From JACQHM01 sp964535215 (GTDB lineage: Bacteria > Methylomirabilota > Methylomirabilia > Methylomirabilales > JACQHM01), in contig CAZHST010000002.1 in assembly GCA_964535215.1 (NCBI GenBank), positions 1-64,000 on the forward strand: DNA of 64,000 bases. The letters are read 5' to 3'. Of the stretch, positions 60,801 to 64,000 are shown one piece after another. Both the position numbers and the translations under genes were made by a program. The notes beneath the pieces were generated by a model, which was not told the DNA's origin, ran no database searches, and was given only the letters and a program-made list of their open reading frames with translations. The stretch's first letter is position 1. Each line of letters opens with the position of its first letter.

Positions 60801-61181
60801 GCCCGTAACCGAGGGCGCGGGCTGGGGTGCTTGGCCGGGCGGCTGTGGGGCCACCGGCTGAACGCCAGGAAGCGGTTGGGCCGGCAGAGGTGACGGTAGG
60901 GGAGGCCGGATATAAGGCGGTTGGGGTTGGGCGGGTCGGGGGAGCGGGGAGGGAGTCAGCCCTTGCGAGGGGGGAGCGATTCCGGGCTGCTGAAGCGGCT
61001 GGCTCTGGGCCGGTAATGTGGAGGGCGCTACCGGCGGCAACCCTGGAACCTGGCCTGAAGGAGCTGGGGCGACGCTCGGGGCCTCTACTGGCTGCCCGAA
61101 GCTCACCTCCCTGCACAGCAAAAAAGAAAGGACCGCCAGGATACACGCGATCCCCAGGTTCCTCTTCTTCACCCATCCCAT
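57856..61181 (-). CDS. SLBB-domain polysaccharide export protein (Wza-like, OPX), interrupted by an assembly gap
   Basis: Start ATG 61181 with GAGGAGGTGG upstream; signal-anchor VKKRNLGIACILAVLSFLLC. About residues 35-240 are proline-rich with an internal duplication (about 98-144 and 169-215). A Poly_export domain follows (SPDYILGPGDEFTMTVWGMVDG) and then seven SLBB-type repeats of the VxGxVxxPGxY pattern, ending in a C-terminal membrane helix. The frame breaks at the N gap 59237-59336, but the 55 bases on either side are identical; removing the gap and one copy restores one 1056-residue protein. OPX proteins form outer-membrane channels for polysaccharide with a Wzz partner, which follows here at 61210-62403. 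Confidence 0.9.
59182..59391. other. 100-base N gap flanked by an exact 55-base duplication
   Basis: Bases 59182-59236 and 59337-59391 are identical, beginning GGTAATTTCATCCAACG. Both copies encode the same stretch (EGDPEHDLKLQTLDEIT). An overlap of 55 is a common de Bruijn k-mer length, so two contigs probably touch here and were padded with 100 Ns at 59237-59336. Confidence 0.9.
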
Positions 61182-61209
61182 GACTTCCACCTCCTCACCT
61201 GCTCACCTT

Positions 61210-62403
61210 TCACGCTTCCCGTGGCCTCTGCTTCAATCCCTCCACGTATTCTAGAAAGAAAGCCAGAAACGTCCCCAGGAAGAGGCTCACCACCCCGGCG
61301 AGCATCATGTTCAGCCTGATCTTCGGCTTCGACTTCCGCTCGGCGGGGACGGCCTTGTCCAGGACCTGGACCGTTGGCATGTCTTTGGCTTCAGCGATCT
61401 TGGCCTGTTCATACTGCTGGGCCAGGAGCGTGTAAAGGGTTTCCTGGACCTTCAGATCCCTGACCAGCCGGGCGAATTCCATCCCCACCTGGGGGACGCT
61501 GACCACCGGGAGATGGATCTCCTGGCGGGGCTCTCCAGGGTTTCTGCTCTCGGAAGGAAGCACCCACCCCTTCCCGTACTGCAACTGGGCCAGTTGACGC
61601 TTCATCTCACTGATCCGCTTCCGGAGATTGATCACCTCAGGGTTCGCCTCGGTGGCAAAGTTCCGCATGACCTCGAGTTGGACCTCGGAGGCCATGATCT
61701 GGCCCTTCAGCTCGGCGATGGCATCAATCTCCCCCTTCATCTGGGCATCCAGGTTGATCGCCTTGTGACGCTGCTGGAACCGCTTCAACGCCTCTTCCGC
61801 GTTGTGAAGATCCTTCTCCGCCTTGGCCAGTTGCTCGGCGATGAAGGCCCGCTGCCGGCTCGCCTCGCTGGTCCCGAAGCGGGCGAGGAGGCGATCCAGG
61901 TTCGTCGCATAGAAGTTGGCGATGTCGGCGGCCAGCTTCGGGTCTGTATCCTCCACCGTCACCGAAATGACCCCTTCCTTGGAGACCTTGATGTCGGTGG
62001 CCCCCTGGAGAGCCTTGATGGCATCGCTCAAGTACTCCGCCTGGTACCGCTCCTTGAGGTTGAACTGCTCCACGATATCCTGGGCCATCGTCCGGCTCTT
62101 TAAGATGCTGATAAAGGTATCCCTGGTTGGGGTCAGCGAGGGGATCGAGATCCCGGGAAGCTGCTGAATGAGGCCCGAGGCCGCTAACGTCGAGAGCATC
62201 CCTCCTCCCCCTTCCTTCGGGGCCAGGATCGTCACCGTGGACTCGTAGATCTTTGGCGAAAGGAGGCTGAAGATGAGGGCGGCCAGGACAGAGGTGAAGC
62301 ACAAGCCGATGATCAGCCCCCTGTGCTTCCAGATCACCCGCCAGTAATCGAGGAGGTTCACCTCCTCTTCATAAGGTGCCATCTGCCGTCCCTGCTCTTC
62401 CAT
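61210..62403 (-). CDS. Polysaccharide chain-length determinant (Wzz/GNVR type)
   Basis: PCP-family inner-membrane protein of 397 residues: N-terminal segment NLLDYWRVIWKHRGLIIGLCFTSVLAALIFSLL, a long periplasmic coiled-coil stretch and the C-terminal helix MMLAGVVSLFLGTFLAFFLEYVEGL. There is no fused tyrosine kinase domain. It lies 28 bases ahead of the SLBB exporter gene and is the first gene of the polysaccharide run. It partners the exporter and controls chain length. Confidence 0.92.
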   Translation of the reverse strand: MEEQGRQMAPYEEEVNLLDYWRVIWKHRGLIIGLCFTSVLAALIFSLLSPKIYESTVTILAPKEGGGGMLSTLAASGLIQQLPGISIPSLTPTRDTFISILKSRTMAQDIVEQFNLKERYQAEYLSDAIKALQGATDIKVSKEGVISVTVEDTDPKLAADIANFYATNLDRLLARFGTSEASRQRAFIAEQLAKAEKDLHNAEEALKRFQQRHKAINLDAQMKGEIDAIAELKGQIMASEVQLEVMRNFATEANPEVINLRKRISEMKRQLAQLQYGKGWVLPSESRNPGEPRQEIHLPVVSVPQVGMEFARLVRDLKVQETLYTLLAQQYEQAKIAEAKDMPTVQVLDKAVPAERKSKPKIRLNMMLAGVVSLFLGTFLAFFLEYVEGLKQRPREA

Positions 62404-62504
62404 GATCCCTTCCCTCTCAAGACCTGATGAATGTGTAAGACATGTAGCATAGGAGCCCGGAGGGGGTCAAGAAAAATCCGGAAGGGCCCCAGCCATGAAA
62501 CAGA

Positions 62505-62534
62505 AAGGGCCGAGGGGCGTACCCCTCGGCCCTT
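62505..62534 (-). terminator. Strong hairpin, probable terminator
   Basis: AAGGGCCGAGGGG (62505-62517), loop CGTA, CCCCTCGGCCCTT (62522-62534): a perfect 13-bp stem. On the minus strand it is followed by TCTGTTTC, a loose U-rich tail. It would end transcription of the amidohydrolase-like gene before the Wzz/exporter operon. Confidence 0.7.
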
Positions 62535-62573
62535 CTCCAAAGGTCCTGCCATGACCTTTTGTTGTCTTCCCTC

Positions 62574-62999
62574 CTACGCCACCTGTTTCCGGATCCAGCC
62601 GTAATACGTGTTGCTGGGTTTCGACCCTTCCCCCCGATACTCGGCCTTGATCTCGGCGAGTTTGTCCTGGAAATCCCGCGGGACCGGGGGGAGCTTGGCG
62701 GTGAGGTCCACCCCGTACACCCTCGCCCCGTTCAAGCCAAAGATCGCCCGCTTGACATACCCGGTGGCCGGCCCCAAGGGGGTAAAGCCGTATTTCTCCT
62801 GCATGTCCTCCGGGATCTCCAACCGCCGGAATGCCTCAATCTGCCACTGGGGGGACCCGTACCAGATCGAGTCGGTCCCCCAGATCACGTGATCCACCCC
62901 CATCCCCTGGATGAGCTGCCCCAGGATGCCTGCCGCCAACGAGGTTGGATGGGTTAGATCCGGTAGCGATCCATCCCCCGGTCGCTGGCCCACTCCAGG
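62574..62999 (-). CDS. Amidohydrolase (metal-dependent hydrolase) C-terminal fragment, partial
   Basis: Reads HPTSLAAGILGQLIQGMGVDHVIWGTDSIWYGSPQWQIEAFRRLEIPEDMQEKYGF and ends NTYYGWIRKQVA: the C-terminal half of an amidohydrolase-2 family TIM barrel (decarboxylase-like), with the GTDS metal Asp. It is cut at the 5' side by the N gap. Just before HPTS the frame looks damaged: the neighbouring frame reads LEWASDRGMDRYRI then a stop, the family's expected upstream text, so a small deletion or assembly error near the contig end is likely. This is not part of the sulfate adenylyltransferase on the other side of the gap. Confidence 0.75.
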   Translation of the reverse strand, partial: PGVGQRPGDGSLPDLTHPTSLAAGILGQLIQGMGVDHVIWGTDSIWYGSPQWQIEAFRRLEIPEDMQEKYGFTPLGPATGYVKRAIFGLNGARVYGVDLTAKLPPVPRDFQDKLAEIKAEYRGEGSKPSNTYYGWIRKQVA

Positions 63000-63099
63000 N
63001 NNNNNNNNNNNNNNNNNNNNNNNNNNNNNNNNNNNNNNNNNNNNNNNNNNNNNNNNNNNNNNNNNNNNNNNNNNNNNNNNNNNNNNNNNNNNNNNNNNN
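63000..63099. other. 100-base N scaffold gap
   Basis: Unlike the first gap, the flanks are unrelated: the left flank is amidohydrolase coding DNA and the right flank sulfate adenylyltransferase. The true missing length is unknown and must include the rest of both genes, at least about 1.3 kb if they are adjacent. Confidence 0.85.
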
Positions 63100-63890
63100 A
63101 TCGCCCCCGGAAAGACGGCCAGGAGGACCCTCTCCTTAGGGAAGTAATGCTCAACGAGGACCTGGTAGCAGCGGAGCCTGACCTCGGAGGGGATGTCGTC
63201 AAGCTTCGTCTTCCCCACCAACGGGTGGATCAGGAGCCCGTCCATCAGCTCCAGGGCACACTTCTGGATGTACTCGTGGGACCGGTGGATGGGGTTCCTG
63301 GTCTGGAACCCCACCACGGTCCTCCAGCCCCGCTTCTCGAAAACGGCCCTGGTTTCAAGGGGATCGAGTTTATAGGCCTCGAAGCCCTTGAGCAGCGGCG
63401 GCCTTCTGAGAAGGCTCACCTTCCCTCCCAGAAGGGTATCGCCCCGCCGGTAAAGATACTGGACGCCGGGGTGCTGCTCCTCGTCGGTCCGGTAGACGTT
63501 CCACGCCTCTTCTTTCTTGTCGTAGCCGAATTTCTCCTCAAGCAAGAGGAGGCCGACCACCTCCCCCGAGGGGGCGAGGAGGGCCACCTCCTCGCCTTCG
63601 CGGAGACCCTTTGCTTCCTCCGAGGAGACGGCCAACGTGATGGGGAGGGTCCACGGGAGGCCCGATGCAAGACGCATCTCGTAAAGGACCCGCTCGTACT
63701 CTTCCCTCCCCATGAACCCCTCCAGGGGACTGAAGGCCCCGACGGCCAGAAGCTCCAGGTCTGAAAGGGCCCTGGCATTCAGGACGATCTTCTTTCGCTC
63801 CCGAGCCCTCGCCTCGGCGGCTTCCCGCTCCTCTCCGGCGAGGACCCTGTTCACCAGCCGACCCCCATGGGGCTTGATCGGATCAAGCAT
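63100..63890 (-). CDS. sat: Sulfate adenylyltransferase, 3'-truncated by the gap
   Basis: ATP sulfurylase: makes APS from ATP and sulfate, or the reverse in sulfur oxidation. Start ATG 63890 after GGAAGGAGGAGG; an upstream in-frame start at 63914 overlaps the ribosome site. Visible residues cover the PUA-like N-terminal domain (LSDLELLAVGAFSPLEGFMGREEYERVL) and the catalytic QTRNPIHRSHEYIQ (QxRNPxHxxH). About 263 residues are present of roughly 390; the HIGA/RTSG-type C-terminal part is lost in the N gap. No apr or dsr genes are visible, so the direction is open. Confidence 0.93.
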
Positions 63891-63919
63891 TGAAGACCTC
63901 CTCCTTCCCTCCAACAGAA

Positions 63920-64000
63920 TCAGAGGGATTTGGCGATGATCAGTCCCCCCAAAAGCGTGACCACAATCCCGATGACCTTCCGCATCAGCCGGGGGGAGAG
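63920..64000 (-). CDS. C-terminus of a membrane protein, partial
   Basis: The last 26 codons (LMRKVIGIVVTLLGGLIIAKSL then TGA) form one hydrophobic helix. The pattern resembles the end of TauE/SafE-type sulfite exporters, which often accompany sat, but this is too short to be sure. It lies 29 bases before the sat start. Confidence 0.4.
   Translation of the reverse strand, partial: LSPRLMRKVIGIVVTLLGGLIIAKSL

Overview
The window is GC-rich, densely packed bacterial chromosome, probably from a metagenome assembly: it contains two 100-base N runs, and one is flanked by an exact 55-base duplication that looks like an assembler overlap. The cell is Gram-negative, with beta-barrel outer-membrane proteins, a Wzi homologue, a Wza/SLBB exporter and TRAP-type, Znu and Tat-exported proteins. 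It decodes UGA as selenocysteine, since three genes need an in-frame UGA to be complete, and it has a respiratory formate dehydrogenase and several orphan complex I iron-sulfur subunits. This suggests an anaerobic or facultative lineage, perhaps NC10/Methylomirabilota or a deltaproteobacterium-like group; the sequence alone does not settle it. I see no rRNA, tRNA, CRISPR array, IS element or phage.

Layout. 70-1761 (-) is argS. 1852-5951 (+) is a five-gene operon of an exported acetamidase/formamidase homologue, a short TAXI-type binding protein, a small secreted protein, a HupE/UreJ-like metal permease and a TPR-like protein. 6033-9053 (+) is a nickel locus: a promoter overlapped by a perfect NikR-type palindrome, a NikM-NikK fusion, NikL and an outer-membrane barrel, with no ATPase in the window. 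9209-13575 (+) is a zinc/manganese-type uptake operon (His-rich protein, barrel, ZnuA, ZnuC, ZnuB), followed by a lipoprotein, a cupin and a tiny basic protein. 14920-22491 (-) is a selenocysteine formate dehydrogenase operon (fdhA-B-gamma-E-D) with mgsA and mobB downstream.

22648-34748 (-) is one long same-strand run. In transcription order it holds a Cys-rich MerR regulator, IscS, Nfu, IscA, NuoB, a selenocysteine peroxiredoxin, a GrdB-like selenoprotein, NuoI, a cupin, YjbQ, a split MetE pair, a membrane protein, a Rieske protein, a FAD amine-oxidase-like enzyme, archaeal-type phosphoglycerate mutase and a small protein. 35025-40889 (-) is a second nuoB-nuoI pair leading into gltB from a consensus promoter containing nested dyads. 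40904-44718 (-) is a GDP-mannose cassette plus metF.

44748-62403 (-) combines a dedicated type II fatty-acid/polyketide-like line (two ketosynthases, FabL, FabZ, FabG, a long acyl carrier protein, a degenerate hot-dog protein, an adenylating enzyme, an aminotransferase) with surface-polysaccharide genes (GT39-type transferase, Wzi, SLBB exporter, Wzz) and a geranylgeranyl-reductase-like flavoprotein. The end of the window (62574-64000) holds an amidohydrolase fragment and a truncated sulfate adenylyltransferase separated by an N gap. The most novel-looking parts are the MerR/Isc/Nuo/selenoprotein operon and the acyl assembly line inside the polysaccharide locus.
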